Shown: in pieces, positions 54,205-63,198 of the stretch
Layout: every line of letters starts with the position of its first letter
Numbering within the stretch: position 1 is the first letter of the stretch
NCBI RefSeq assembly: GCF_045984285.3
Contig: NZ_JBJQIK030000002.1
Coordinates: 620,001 to 684,000, forward strand
DNA length: 64,000 nt
Reading direction: 5' to 3'
Source of the DNA: Rugamonas sp045984285
GTDB lineage: Bacteria > Pseudomonadota > Gammaproteobacteria > Burkholderiales > Burkholderiaceae_D
Translations under genes and position numbers: made by a program
The notes under the pieces: model-generated
The model's database searches: none
What the model was told of the DNA's origin: nothing
Seen by the model: only the letters and a program-made list of their open reading frames with translations

Positions 54205-54216
54205 AGAAAGCTGCAT

Positions 54217-56439
54217 ATGGCGCTGCTACGTCTGAACAGTCTGCGCGGGCGCCTGATCCTGCTGGTGGCGCTCGCCATCACGCCGATGGCCGCCATGACT
54301 GTGCTGACCGGCTTGCGCGAGCGCGAACACGCCATCGAGGTGGCGCGCGAGAACCTGCAGCGCGTGGCCAACCTGGCGGCCGCCAACGAAGCGCAGTCGC
54401 TGGAAGGCGCGCGCCAGATCCTGCGCGACCTGTCCAGCATTCCGGATGTGCTGGGCAATCCGGAGGACTGCAGCCTGCTGATGTCCGACATCCTGTCCAA
54501 GAATACGGACTTCGTGAATTTCGGCGTGATCCAGCTGAACGGGGACGTGACCTGTTCCGCGGTGGCCTCGGTCGGCCTGGTCAACCTGGCCGACCGCCCC
54601 CATTTCAAGCGCGCCATCAGCGAACGCCGTTTCATCGCGGGGAACTATGTGTTCGGCCGCGTAATCGGCAAGCACACCATCAACCTCACCTATCCCGTGA
54701 TCCAGGGCAGCGAAGTGAAGGCCGTGCTGTTCGCCGCGCTGGACCTGGCCGAGCTGGATAAATTCGTGCTCGACGTGCAGCTCTCGCCCGGTTCGCTGCT
54801 GTGGACCGCGGACGCGGAGGGCACCATCATCACGCACCGGCCGGAGCCGGCGCAGTTCTTCGGCAAGAAGCTGCCCGAGCCCCTGCTTGGCCTGCACGCG
54901 CGCCAGCCGAAAGTGCCGATGGTGCTGAACGATGCGGACGGCGTGGAACGTCTTTACGCCTTCGCGCGCGTGGGGGCGCACGAGGTCTCCGACTACACGG
55001 TCATGATCGGCATTCCCTACGAGGAAATTGTGGCCGCGGCCACGCGCGACCAGCTGATCGCCACCGTGGGCCTGGTGGCCACCATCACGCTGGCGCTGCT
55101 CGCCGCGTGGTTCGGCGGCGATGTGCTGATCGTGCGCAGGGTGCAGACGCTGGCCAGCACCGCCAACCGCATTGCTTCCGGTTCCCTCGATACCCGCACC
55201 GGCATGCGCTACGAGAACGAAGAGATCAGCGACCTGGCGCGCTCGCTGGATGAAATGGCGCAGGCCCTGCAGAAGAAGGAGCTGGAGCGCGATGCCGCCT
55301 CCGCCTCGCTGCAGGCGGCGGACAAGCGCAAGGACGAATTCCTTGCCATGCTGGCGCATGAGCTGCGCAATCCGCTGGCGCCCATCAGCTCCGGGGCGCA
55401 GGTGCTGAAGATGGCGCATGCGGACAATCCCTCCGTGTCGCGCACCGCCGAAATCATCTCGCGCCAGGTGGAGCACATGACGCGCCTGATCGACGACCTG
55501 CTGGACGTGTCGCGCGTGACGCGCGGCCTGGTGAAGCTGAACCGCCAGCCGCTGGACCTGCGCAGCGTGGTGGAAGACGCGGTGGAACAGGCCTATCCGC
55601 TCTTCAAGAGCAAGCGGCAGCAGCTGCAGCTGGAGATCGCGCCCGAGCCGGTAGGCGTGCACGCGGACCACAAGCGCATGGTGCAGGTGGTGGCCAACCT
55701 GCTGAACAATGCCGCCAAGTACACTCCGGAGTACGGCCATATCCGGGTGCGCCTGCAGCGTGAAGGCGGGCAGGTATCGCTGGAAGTGGCGGACGACGGC
55801 ATCGGCATGGCGCCTGAACTGGTGGCGCGGGTGTTCGAACTGTTTACGCAGGCCGAGCGCACCTCGGACCGCTCGCAGGGTGGCCTTGGGCTGGGCCTGG
55901 CGCTGGCGCGCACCCTGGTGCTGCTGCACGGCGGCACGGTGGACGCTTCCAGTGCGGGCCTGGACAAGGGCAGCAGCTTCACCGTCCGGCTGCCCCATGA
56001 GCCACTGCCCGAGACGGGCGCCGGGCCGGGCGCGCCGATGGCGCGCGCGGTGCCGCAAAACGTGCGCCTGCGCTGCCTGGTGGTGGACGACAATATCGAT
56101 GCGGCGCAGACGCTGGCGCTTTTCCTCGAAGCGGCCGGGCATGAGGTCAGCGTGGCGCACCGTGCAACCGAAGCGCTGGAGCTGGCGCGCAGCCGCCGTC
56201 CCCAGGTCTGCTTCCTCGATATCGGCCTGCCCGATATCGACGGTAATGAGCTGGCTGCACGGCTGCGCAAGCTGCCGGAAACGGCCCAGGTCCAGCTGGT
56301 GGCGGTGACGGGCTACGGCCGCAAGGAAGACCAGGAACGGTCCATTGCGGCCGGCTTCGACCATTACTTTGTGAAGCCCATGGACACTGCCAAATTGGTG
56401 AGCCTGCTCTCTGTCCTGACACTGGAGGCCGTTCATTAG
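54217..56439 (+). CDS. Hybrid histidine kinase with periplasmic CACHE-type sensor
   Basis: A 740-residue protein. Membrane helices at about 12-32 and 280-300 enclose a CACHE-type sensor domain. HAMP follows, then HisKA with AMLAHELRNPLAP (phosphoacceptor His). The ATPase domain has LLNNAAKYT and DDGIGM. A receiver domain (about 620-735) has VVDDN, FLDIGLP (Asp phosphorylation site) and VKPMD. It senses a periplasmic ligand and passes phosphate within itself; an output partner is not in the window. It starts 12 bases after the aminotransferase-like gene, which suggests an operon. Confidence 0.94.
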   Translation: MALLRLNSLRGRLILLVALAITPMAAMTVLTGLREREHAIEVARENLQRVANLAAANEAQSLEGARQILRDLSSIPDVLGNPEDCSLLMSDILSKNTDFVNFGVIQLNGDVTCSAVASVGLVNLADRPHFKRAISERRFIAGNYVFGRVIGKHTINLTYPVIQGSEVKAVLFAALDLAELDKFVLDVQLSPGSLLWTADAEGTIITHRPEPAQFFGKKLPEPLLGLHARQPKVPMVLNDADGVERLYAFARVGAHEVSDYTVMIGIPYEEIVAAATRDQLIATVGLVATITLALLAAWFGGDVLIVRRVQTLASTANRIASGSLDTRTGMRYENEEISDLARSLDEMAQALQKKELERDAASASLQAADKRKDEFLAMLAHELRNPLAPISSGAQVLKMAHADNPSVSRTAEIISRQVEHMTRLIDDLLDVSRVTRGLVKLNRQPLDLRSVVEDAVEQAYPLFKSKRQQLQLEIAPEPVGVHADHKRMVQVVANLLNNAAKYTPEYGHIRVRLQREGGQVSLEVADDGIGMAPELVARVFELFTQAERTSDRSQGGLGLGLALARTLVLLHGGTVDASSAGLDKGSSFTVRLPHEPLPETGAGPGAPMARAVPQNVRLRCLVVDDNIDAAQTLALFLEAAGHEVSVAHRATEALELARSRRPQVCFLDIGLPDIDGNELAARLRKLPETAQVQLVAVTGYGRKEDQERSIAAGFDHYFVKPMDTAKLVSLLSVLTLEAVH

Positions 56440-56454
56440 GCTAAAATTGCCTGT

Positions 56455-57090
56455 ATGAATGAATTCTCCGAAGATATCTACACCGAACCGTCCACCGTCG
56501 ATATCAATACCCTGGACAATCTTGGCCCGCTGCGTGCGCTCGCCGGCACCTGGGAAGGCACGCGCGGCCTCGACATCAAACCGAAGGCCGATGGCCCGCG
56601 CAAGCAGGCTTATGTGGAGCGCATCGAGCTGGCGCCGATCGACCCGGTGACGAACGGGCCGCAGCTGTTCTACGGCCTGCGCTATGTGCTCATTGTAAAC
56701 AAGCCGGACAATGTGAAGACCTACCACGAGCAGGTCGGCTACTTCCTGTGGGAGCCGGCCACCAAGACCGTGATCCAGACGCTGGCCATTCCGCGCGGGC
56801 AGATTGCCATGGCGCAGGGCACGGTGGAGCCGGATGCGAAGAGCTTCGAGCTGGTGGCGAAGCAGGGCGACGCCAACCACGGCATCCTGTCCAATCCCTT
56901 CCTCGAATACGGCTTCCGCACGGTCGAGTACCGCATCAAGGTCACGGTCAACGATGACGGCAGCTGGGCATATGACGAAGACACCGTCATGCTGATTCGC
57001 GGCAAGGAAAACGAACCTTTCCACCATATGGACCGCAATCTGCTGAATAAAATTGCGGAACCCCTGCCGAATCCGATGGCGCGCCGCTGA
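56455..57090 (+). CDS. Heme-binding beta-barrel / FABP-like domain protein
   Basis: A 211-residue protein with LAGTWEGTRGLD, the GxWxG start typical of lipocalin-like and nitrobindin-related barrels, followed by alternating strands (FYGLRYVLIVNKPD, HEQVGYFLWEP). It has no signal peptide. Relatives may bind heme or a fatty-acid-like ligand. The gene lies 15 bases after the hybrid kinase stop and has no clear ribosome site. The assignment is from fold signature only. Confidence 0.7.
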   Translation: MNEFSEDIYTEPSTVDINTLDNLGPLRALAGTWEGTRGLDIKPKADGPRKQAYVERIELAPIDPVTNGPQLFYGLRYVLIVNKPDNVKTYHEQVGYFLWEPATKTVIQTLAIPRGQIAMAQGTVEPDAKSFELVAKQGDANHGILSNPFLEYGFRTVEYRIKVTVNDDGSWAYDEDTVMLIRGKENEPFHHMDRNLLNKIAEPLPNPMARR

Positions 57091-57116
57091 TTTCTGCGCC
57101 GGGCTACACTCGGCGC

Positions 57117-57377
57117 ATGAAACGCTATCGCAATATTGAAGGCCATTCCGGTGTCGTCGCCTACGAAATTGACTGGGAGAAAATCTCAGTCGAGTTCGTC
57201 AGCGGCGATATTTACGATTACACCTACGGCAGCGCGGGCCGTGCCCGCGTGGAGACGATGAAGGCCCTGGCCCAGGCCGGGCGCGGGCTGGCGACCTTCA
57301 TATCGCGCTACGCCCATGACGCCTACGCCTCCAAGCGGCGTTCGCGCCGCCGTATCCGGCCGCGCACCCTGCATTGA
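57117..57377 (+). CDS. KTSC-like small protein
   Basis: An 86-residue protein with VAYEIDWEKISVEFVSGDIYDYTY, then GRGLATFISRYAHDAY. These fit the KTSC domain, a small all-beta and helix unit of unknown role. The C-terminus is Arg-rich (SKRRSRRRIRPRTLH). It lies 26 bases after the preceding gene and stops three bases from the convergent hemerythrin gene. Confidence 0.75.
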   Translation: MKRYRNIEGHSGVVAYEIDWEKISVEFVSGDIYDYTYGSAGRARVETMKALAQAGRGLATFISRYAHDAYASKRRSRRRIRPRTLH

Positions 57378-57380
57378 GGA

Positions 57381-57791
57381 TTACAGCTTCGCGTAGGCCG
57401 GGTAAAGCTCGGCTTCCTCGCGGCGGGTGCGCAGGAACAGCGCCTTGAACACATCGTTCGCTTCGGCGCGGAAGGCGTCCGGCTGCGCCGCCACGCGGTT
57501 CGCCAGGTTCCAGCGCCGCGCGAATTCCATATAGCGCTGGGCGATGCCGCCCATTTCCTCCTGATAGCTGCGGCCCAGCGCCTGCATGGCCGGCTGCGTC
57601 GATGCCATGAATGCCGGGTAGACCACGCGGTCCTCGACCGCCAGGTGCAGTTTGATGGATGCGCTCATGGCCAGCAGCAGCTGGGTGATGGGCGCGGCAT
57701 TGCGTTCGATGCCGGTGGCGATCAGCTTGCGCAGTTCGTGGATGCCGGCGTGGATTTCGCCGTGGTCATGTTCAAAGCGTTCGATGCTCAT
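57381..57791 (-). CDS. Hemerythrin-domain protein
   Basis: A 136-residue helical protein. HDHGEIHAGIHEL and HLAVEDRVVYP supply the His/Glu ligands expected for a di-iron hemerythrin HHE domain. Such proteins bind oxygen or nitric oxide or help repair iron-sulfur centres. ATG at 57791 has AGGAG upstream. It overlaps the end of the membrane protein gene upstream by 20 bases. The neighbours are terminal oxidase and NO-response genes, so an oxygen- or NO-linked role is likely. Confidence 0.88.
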   Translation of the reverse strand: MSIERFEHDHGEIHAGIHELRKLIATGIERNAAPITQLLLAMSASIKLHLAVEDRVVYPAFMASTQPAMQALGRSYQEEMGGIAQRYMEFARRWNLANRVAAQPDAFRAEANDVFKALFLRTRREEAELYPAYAKL

Positions 57792-58320
57792 GTGATTCTC
57801 CTGAAGGAAAGTGCCTGATGCACCATGCCAGCGCGACGGCGGCCGAGGCGCCGACCAGCAGCACGCCGGCCAGGATCTGCTCGTCCAGCGCGTAGGCATT
57901 GCACAGGCGTTGCGGCATGTTCTGGTACTGGATGCCGGCGATGGCGCCCATCCAGCAGAAATTACCGATAAAGAAAAGCTGGATGACGGCGTTGGCGCGC
58001 CGCATGGCATCCGGCAGCACGGCGCCGAGCAGCAGCAGGGAAGCGAACTTGCCCGCTTCGGCCAGGGGCTGGGTGAGGCTCATTTCCAGGGCGCGCGGGA
58101 TCATCCAGCAGGCGCTGACGACGAGCAGCAGCGTGAAGCTGCTGAGCCCATGGGCATCGGCGTGGCGCCAGTGCCTGAGCAGCGCGGGAGACGCCAGCAG
58201 CGCCCCTGCCACGGTGATGGCGGGCAGCTGCACGAACATATGCAGCACCATGGACGCCTCCAGCATGGCCCGCAACAGCCACGCCGCCGCCAGCAGCGCC
58301 ATCCCCGCCCACCATCTCAT
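57772..58320 (-). CDS. Multi-span membrane protein of unknown function
   Basis: A 182-residue protein with five or six hydrophobic helices (such as WWAGMALLAAAWLLRAML, LPAITVAGALLASPALL and KFASLLLLGAVLPDAM). No family was recognised. Its ATG overlaps the stop of the SCO gene (ATGA, 58317-58320) and its end overlaps the hemerythrin gene by 20 bases. It probably helps oxidase assembly or is a partner of hemerythrin; this is from context. Confidence 0.78.
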   Translation of the reverse strand: MRWWAGMALLAAAWLLRAMLEASMVLHMFVQLPAITVAGALLASPALLRHWRHADAHGLSSFTLLLVVSACWMIPRALEMSLTQPLAEAGKFASLLLLGAVLPDAMRRANAVIQLFFIGNFCWMGAIAGIQYQNMPQRLCNAYALDEQILAGVLLVGASAAVALAWCIRHFPSGESHEHRTL

Positions 58321-59081
58321 CTCCGGCTCCCTACAGCCGGGCCCGTGTCCACCCTGGGGTCAGGCACCAAGGTGGACACGGGCTCAGGCGCTGAACCGGT
58401 AGAGCCTGTGTCCACTTTGGTGCCTGACCCCAAGGTGGACGGGTACGGCCATCCGGCGAGCTCGGCGATGGGGGTGTCGTAATCGGTGATGGCGGTGAGG
58501 CGGCCGGCCGGGGTGAGGGTGTGGAAGGCGGCGTTGTGCTGGAACTCGCCCAGCGGCGCGGGAATCACGATCACGCCGAACTGTGCCAGCAGCCTGCTGC
58601 GCTCGGCGGCGTCCGGGATGGCGGCGAAATGCCAGATGGCCGGATCGGCCTGCATGCGCTGCGCGTAAGCCGCCAGCACGGCCGGTGTGTCGTGCGCGTC
58701 GAAGCTGATGCTGAGCAGGCGCACACGATCCTGCAGGCCGCGCGCGCGGATTTCCCTTTGCAGCTGCTGCATCTCGCTGCCCAGCACCGAACACACGGCG
58801 TTGCAGCGGGTGTAGATGAAGGTAGCCAGCGTAACGCGGCCGTCACGCGCCAGCAGGGCCGGCAGTGTCCCGCTTTCGCCGGAAGCAAGGGCCGCCTGCA
58901 CTGCCGGGACGGCAAGCGGCGCTTCGGCAACCGACAGGCGGCGCCCGTCCTCCGTCGCCACCACCCGAAAACCCAGCGTTGCGTGCCATATCGCCGCAAG
59001 GCCGGTCAGCAGGATAGCGGCGACGGCATATGCCGTGCGCCGCGCGTCTTCATTTGAGGCTGGCGAGCTCACTGTCTCCAC
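58317..59081 (-). CDS. SCO1/SenC-family copper chaperone with repeat-derived tail
   Basis: A 254-residue membrane-anchored protein (helix about 17-35). The copper site is YTRCNAVC (Cys93, Cys97) with His187 in FHTLTP. It delivers copper to cytochrome oxidase. The last 41 residues (about 214-254) are encoded by two stem-loop repeats: STLGSGTKVDTG and VSTLVPDPRVDTG. Normal SCO proteins end near WPYP. GTG at 59081 is chosen because AAGGAG lies upstream. It overlaps the cytochrome gene by 32 bases. Confidence 0.88.
   Translation of the reverse strand: METVSSPASNEDARRTAYAVAAILLTGLAAIWHATLGFRVVATEDGRRLSVAEAPLAVPAVQAALASGESGTLPALLARDGRVTLATFIYTRCNAVCSVLGSEMQQLQREIRARGLQDRVRLLSISFDAHDTPAVLAAYAQRMQADPAIWHFAAIPDAAERSRLLAQFGVIVIPAPLGEFQHNAAFHTLTPAGRLTAITDYDTPIAELAGWPYPSTLGSGTKVDTGSTGSAPEPVSTLVPDPRVDTGPAVGSRR
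58341..58383. repeat. Stem-loop repeat, copy 2 (reverse orientation)
   Basis: Arms GCCCGTGTCCACCCTGG and CCAAGGTGGACACGGGC with loop GGTCAGGCA; one mismatch in the stem. The loop is the reverse complement of that in copy 1. It lies inside the 3' end of the SCO gene and is read as protein. Confidence 0.82.
58408..58440. repeat. Stem-loop repeat, copy 3 (degenerate)
   Basis: Arms GTGTCCACTTTGG and CCAAGGTGGAC with loop TGCCTGACC, same orientation as copy 1. The distal end of the right arm lacks two bases. It forms a head-to-head pair with copy 2, 24 bases away, inside the SCO gene. Confidence 0.78.
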
Positions 59082-59649
59082 TCCACGGCTCCTTGCGCTC
59101 CTTGCCCGCCTCGCGCACCGCCTTCACGGCATCGGCCGTTACCGGTCCCGCGCTGTTGCCGAAGCTGGTGCGCACGTGCGACAGCACCGCCGCAATCTCG
59201 GCGTCGCTGAGCTTGTCCTTGAAGGGCGGCATCTGGCCGTTGTATTCCTTGCCTCCCACCGTCAGCTTGCCGGTAATGCCGTGCAGGACGATGTTCGCGG
59301 CCAGCGCTTCCTTTCCAGTGACCCAGTCCGCACCGGCCAGCGGCGGGAATACGCCGGGCAGGCCGGCGCCAGTGGCCTGGTGGCAGGCCACGCACTGCGC
59401 CGCATAGACCTGCGCGCCATCCACCGCGGCGCCCGGCGCCGCGGCAGGCTTGCCTTCCAGCGTGGCCAGCGTGCGCATATCGCCCAGCGCCGGATCGTCA
59501 TTGCGCTGCGAGACGAGGATATAGCCCACCGCCCACAACAGCAGCAGCGGCACCACCACCAGCACCACCAGCGGCACCGGCCGGTTCTTCTCATGCGGGT
59601 CCGGATTTTCGCGCTGCTGCGCTTCCAGGCTGTCCAACTCATCGGCCAT
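59050..59649 (-). CDS. Single-haem membrane cytochrome c, CcoP-like
   Basis: A 199-residue protein with one membrane helix (about 26-46, VPLVVLVVVPLLLLWAVGY) and one haem c site, CVACH, with Met in GQMPPFKDKL. Canonical CcoP has two haem sites and about 300 residues. It likely passes electrons to the oxidase core. It overlaps the CcoO gene by 11 bases and the SCO gene by 32. The order CcoN, CcoO, cytochrome fits a reduced cbb3 operon. Confidence 0.88.
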   Translation of the reverse strand: MADELDSLEAQQRENPDPHEKNRPVPLVVLVVVPLLLLWAVGYILVSQRNDDPALGDMRTLATLEGKPAAAPGAAVDGAQVYAAQCVACHQATGAGLPGVFPPLAGADWVTGKEALAANIVLHGITGKLTVGGKEYNGQMPPFKDKLSDAEIAAVLSHVRTSFGNSAGPVTADAVKAVREAGKERKEPWSGDSELASLK

Positions 59650-60232
59650 GACGCTCTCCTTGCAGGACGGGATAGGTATGGTCGAGGCCCTGCAGATAGC
59701 TCACCAGGTCCATCACCTCGGGCTTTGCCACCACTACCTTGCCTGCAGGGGTGTAGCCCGGCGGCAGCTTGACCACGCGGTCGCCCGGGTCCGCCGCATC
59801 CTTGATGTCGAACAGGTAGGGATAGGACGGCATGATCGATCCCGGCACATAGGCGCGCGGCTGGTACAGGTGGCCCAGGTGCCAGTCGGCGCTCGGCTGG
59901 CGCGCGCCGATGTTGAACAGGTCCGGGCCGGTGCGCATGGTGCCCAGCAGGTGCGGCTTGTCATAGTAATAGTCCGCGGCGACCGAGGCGCGGCCCCAGC
60001 CCCGCTGGTCGTCCGGCGCGAAGGCTTTGTCGCGCGGCTGCTGCGAGTGGCAGTAGATGCAGCCGTTGGCGATATACACGTCGCGCCCGCGCAGCTGCGC
60101 CGCCGTATAGGGCTTGAGCGCCGCAGGGGGCTGGCCGTCGCGCAGCTGGATATGCGGCACCACCACCAGCGCCGACGTTGCGAGCGCCAGCGTGACCATG
60201 GCGCCGCCCAGTAATTTCAGTTCGTCCTGCAT
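59639..60232 (-). CDS. ccoO: cbb3-type oxidase cytochrome subunit CcoO
   Basis: A 197-residue membrane-anchored monohaem cytochrome c (helix about 6-26). CIYCH is the haem site and MPSYPYLF supplies the axial Met region; ADYYYDKPHLLGTMRTGPDL is typical of CcoO/FixO. The ATG is one base after the CcoN stop, with AGGAG inside the end of ccoN. It carries electrons to the catalytic subunit. Confidence 0.93.
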   Translation of the reverse strand: MQDELKLLGGAMVTLALATSALVVVPHIQLRDGQPPAALKPYTAAQLRGRDVYIANGCIYCHSQQPRDKAFAPDDQRGWGRASVAADYYYDKPHLLGTMRTGPDLFNIGARQPSADWHLGHLYQPRAYVPGSIMPSYPYLFDIKDAADPGDRVVKLPPGYTPAGKVVVAKPEVMDLVSYLQGLDHTYPVLQGERHGR

Positions 60233-60233
60233 A

Positions 60234-61901
60234 TCAGGCTCCTGCCGGAATGGCCGATGGCGTGGCGCGCGTATGCAGCAGCGCCGCGCCCACCCGGCGT
60301 GGGCCATGGCGCAAAGCCATGGCTATGAAGTGGCCTGCAAATAGCACGTGGCCCAGCGCCATGATGGCGCCGCCTACGGAGCGGCTTTGCAGCCAGGGGA
60401 GGGTGACGCGCACCGATTCCATGAAGGGCTTCGCGGCATCGAGCATATACAGGCCTTGCAGCCAGCCGCCGATGGTGAGGCCGATGAAGTAGATGGAGAA
60501 GCCCAGCACCACCAGCCAGAAATGCGCCGCGATCAGGCTCGGATACGGCCATTCCCACGCCATCACGCGCGGCATCACGAAGTAGACGGCGCCGAACATC
60601 ACCATGCTGAAGAAGCCGTACAGGCCGAGGTGGGCATGCGCCACCGTGAAGTGGGTGAAGTGCGCCACCACGTTCACGCTGCGCAGCGCTTCCAGCGAGC
60701 CCTGGATGGAGCTGAGCGTGTACATCATGCCGCCGAGGACGATGAAGCGCAGTGTCGGCGAGTAGAACAGCTTGGAGAAGTAGCCGCGCATCGTGAGGTG
60801 CTGGTTGATGGAGAAGGAAATCACCGGCACCACCATCATCACGCTCTGCACGATGGACAGCGTGATCAGCCAGCCCGGCACCGGTCCGCCGATCAGGTGG
60901 TGTCCGCCCACCTGGCCGTAGAAGAAGGCCAGCGTCCAGAAGCCGAGCAGCGACAGGTTATAGGACTGCACCGGCCGCCCGATAATCTTGGGCAGGAAGT
61001 AGTAGACCGAGGCCAGCGCCATCGGCGTGTAGAACAGTCCCAGCACGTTGTGGCCGAACCACCAGTTCATGGCCGCCTGCTGCACGCCGAAGTGCACCGC
61101 AGGCAGGTTCCCGATCAGGAACAGGATGGGGAACCAGAACAGCGCCGCGCCCATATACCAGATCGATACATACAGGTGGTCCACCTTGCGGCTTTGCAGC
61201 GTGTACACCAGCGGCAGGCCCACCAGCGCGCCGCCCGCCACCAGCAGGATATCGACCTGCCACGGAATCTCCAGCCACTCCATGCCGTCGCTGATGCCGA
61301 CCGCGATGCAGCCCAGGCCCGCGATCAGGCCCGCATTCCACAGCATGGCGCCGAGGATGGCGAAGCGCGCGCCCACCAGGTGGGTCTTGAGCAGCCGTGG
61401 CAGCAGCCAGACCGCGATGCCCAGCGCCGCCATCGGGGCCCAGCCATAGGCCACCGCATTCAGGTGGATGGTGCGCAGGCGGCCGAAGGTAAGCCATGCC
61501 TGCTGCACCAGCCAGTCCGGCTCATGCAGCTTGATGGAGCTGGCCAGGCCTGCGGCCGTTGCCACCAGCAGCCACACGATGGCGCAGCTGAGGAAGACGA
61601 AGGTGGTGAAGGCGGACGAACGGTCCGCCTCCACGCGCTCGGCCAGTTCGCGCTGCATGGCCTGCTGCTGCGCGGCGTCCAGCACGGGTTTCTGTTCGCC
61701 GGCCACCGGCTGCGCCAGGCCCGCCTTCTGCGCGGCGCTGGCCGCAGGTTCTTCGCCATGGCCGATTTCGCCTTCCGAGAAGATGACGTTGGCCGCCGCC
61801 GAAGTGGGGTCGAACAGCCGCTTGCGCAGCGACCAGATGAACACGAACAATCCTGTTATCGACAGGATGAAGGATGACAGCAGTATGGTGACGGTATCCA
61901 T
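60234..61901 (-). CDS. ccoN: CcoS-CcoN fusion: cbb3 oxidase catalytic subunit
   Basis: A 555-residue protein. The first 50 residues (ILLSSFILSITGLFVFIWSL and RLFDPTSAAANVIFSEGE) look like CcoS, the assembly protein of cbb3 oxidases, normally separate. The rest is CcoN: conserved His in RTIHLNAVAYGW, NWWFGHNVLGLFYTP and GGHHLIGGP, and AHFTHFTVAHAHLGLYGF. It reduces oxygen to water and pumps protons. ATG at 61901 has GAGGAC upstream. NnrS lies eight bases upstream. Confidence 0.93.
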   Translation of the reverse strand: MDTVTILLSSFILSITGLFVFIWSLRKRLFDPTSAAANVIFSEGEIGHGEEPAASAAQKAGLAQPVAGEQKPVLDAAQQQAMQRELAERVEADRSSAFTTFVFLSCAIVWLLVATAAGLASSIKLHEPDWLVQQAWLTFGRLRTIHLNAVAYGWAPMAALGIAVWLLPRLLKTHLVGARFAILGAMLWNAGLIAGLGCIAVGISDGMEWLEIPWQVDILLVAGGALVGLPLVYTLQSRKVDHLYVSIWYMGAALFWFPILFLIGNLPAVHFGVQQAAMNWWFGHNVLGLFYTPMALASVYYFLPKIIGRPVQSYNLSLLGFWTLAFFYGQVGGHHLIGGPVPGWLITLSIVQSVMMVVPVISFSINQHLTMRGYFSKLFYSPTLRFIVLGGMMYTLSSIQGSLEALRSVNVVAHFTHFTVAHAHLGLYGFFSMVMFGAVYFVMPRVMAWEWPYPSLIAAHFWLVVLGFSIYFIGLTIGGWLQGLYMLDAAKPFMESVRVTLPWLQSRSVGGAIMALGHVLFAGHFIAMALRHGPRRVGAALLHTRATPSAIPAGA

Positions 61902-61909
61902 GAATGTCC

Positions 61910-63109
61910 TCAGCCGTCCCGGCCGTCCAGGCGTGGACGGCTCAGGTAGGGCGCATAAACGATCAGGTAAAGCAGGAAGGAGAGCGACCAGCAGGCTGCG
62001 GCGGCGAGCAAGACTTGGTTTCGGCTTCCGGCATTGGCAAGGTTGGCACACAAGCGCAGCACCGCGCCAGTCTCCAAAAGGAGATACATGGCGGTTTCCG
62101 CGCGCCCGGCGCGCAGGGGACGGGCCGTGTGGCCGAGGGCGGTGCGCGTGACCATGCCGATGATCAGGCCGCTCATGGCGCCCACCGCCAGCGCATGGAA
62201 GGCCGTGCTGGCGCTGCCCATGCCCAGTGAAGCCAGGCCGAGCAGCAGCAGGCCGCCTGCGATCCAGCCATAGGCCAGGTGCAGCACCCATAGCAGGGGC
62301 AGGCGCAAGGTGCTGGCGGGATGCCAGCCAAGCAGGCGCGCGGCATGCAGGGCTGCGGCGGCGAAGCAGGCCAGCGCCGCCAGCATGCCGGGGCCGGCCA
62401 GCAGCCAGGCCAGCGCCGCCAGTGCCAGCGAGGCCAGGCTGGCCCGCTCCAGCCAGCGGCGGCTGCGCGGCTTGCTGCCCGGCGCGCCGTTCGCGGTAAA
62501 CATGGGAATCACGCGGCCGCCCATCACCGCTTCCAGCATGGTGATCAGCAGGATGGCGCCATGGACGGGCGCCAGCGGCGACAGCGCCAGCCAGCCCAGC
62601 ATGGAGGCGTGGAAGATGAGGTTGAAGGCGGCCAGCAGCGCCAGGATGCCGATGATGGGCAGGTTGCGGTGGCTGGCGGCGCGCCGGATGGCCCGGTACA
62701 GCGGCCAGGCGGCCAGCGGCAGCAGCAGTGCGTCGATGGCGGCGAGTGCCGGATGGTAGCCGTAAGCGGCCGAGGCCAGCATGGCGCAGCGGCCGGCCAG
62801 CCACAGCGCGCACAGCGCCGCGAGATGCGCGCCGGACGGCGTGGGCTGGTTAGTCCAGTTGCGTCCGGCGGTAAACAGAAATCCGATGATGACGGCAGCG
62901 GCAAACCCGAATACCATCTCATGCATGTGCCATGGAAGATCGAGCTTCAGGCTGGCGTGCCCGGTGGCTTGAAGCACCCAGGCCGGCACCGAAATCACGG
63001 CAAACAGCGCCGCCAGCAGATAGAAAGGCCGGAAGCCCAGGCGCCATAGCGCAGCCCCCGGAAGCGGGCTTGCAGTTGATTCACTTTGATACAAACGGTT
63101 TATGGGCAT
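61910..63109 (-). CDS. nnrS: NnrS-family membrane protein
   Basis: A 399-residue protein with about 12 helices. It starts ALWRLGFRPFYLLAALFAV and has HEMVFGFAAAVIIGFLFTA and GGRVIPMFTANG, all characteristic of NnrS. NnrS binds heme and copper and protects cells from nitric-oxide stress. ATG at 63109 has AAGGCGG upstream. It is divergent from NsrR and is the first gene of the oxidase operon, so NO control may extend to the oxidase. Confidence 0.95.
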   Translation of the reverse strand: MPINRLYQSESTASPLPGAALWRLGFRPFYLLAALFAVISVPAWVLQATGHASLKLDLPWHMHEMVFGFAAAVIIGFLFTAGRNWTNQPTPSGAHLAALCALWLAGRCAMLASAAYGYHPALAAIDALLLPLAAWPLYRAIRRAASHRNLPIIGILALLAAFNLIFHASMLGWLALSPLAPVHGAILLITMLEAVMGGRVIPMFTANGAPGSKPRSRRWLERASLASLALAALAWLLAGPGMLAALACFAAAALHAARLLGWHPASTLRLPLLWVLHLAYGWIAGGLLLLGLASLGMGSASTAFHALAVGAMSGLIIGMVTRTALGHTARPLRAGRAETAMYLLLETGAVLRLCANLANAGSRNQVLLAAAACWSLSFLLYLIVYAPYLSRPRLDGRDG

Positions 63110-63175
63110 CTGCGCCGCCTTGGATTAAGCTATACCAGGAATGCTACTTTGTTGCAGGTAATAAAGCAATATTTG

Positions 63176-63189
63176 AAATGTATGTTTAA
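63176..63189. promoter_or_regulatory. NsrR half-site-like sequence
   Basis: AAATGTATGTTTAA lies nine bases before the NsrR start and matches the right half of the palindrome at 63719-63749 at 12 of 14 positions. It could mediate self-control of nsrR and control of nnrS. Confidence 0.45.
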
Positions 63190-63198
63190 GGTTTTCCC

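Noticed and set aside
61902..62813. N-terminal extension of CcoN to 62813
   Set aside because: It overlaps most of NnrS; the CcoS-like start at 61901 with GAGGAC upstream is convincing.
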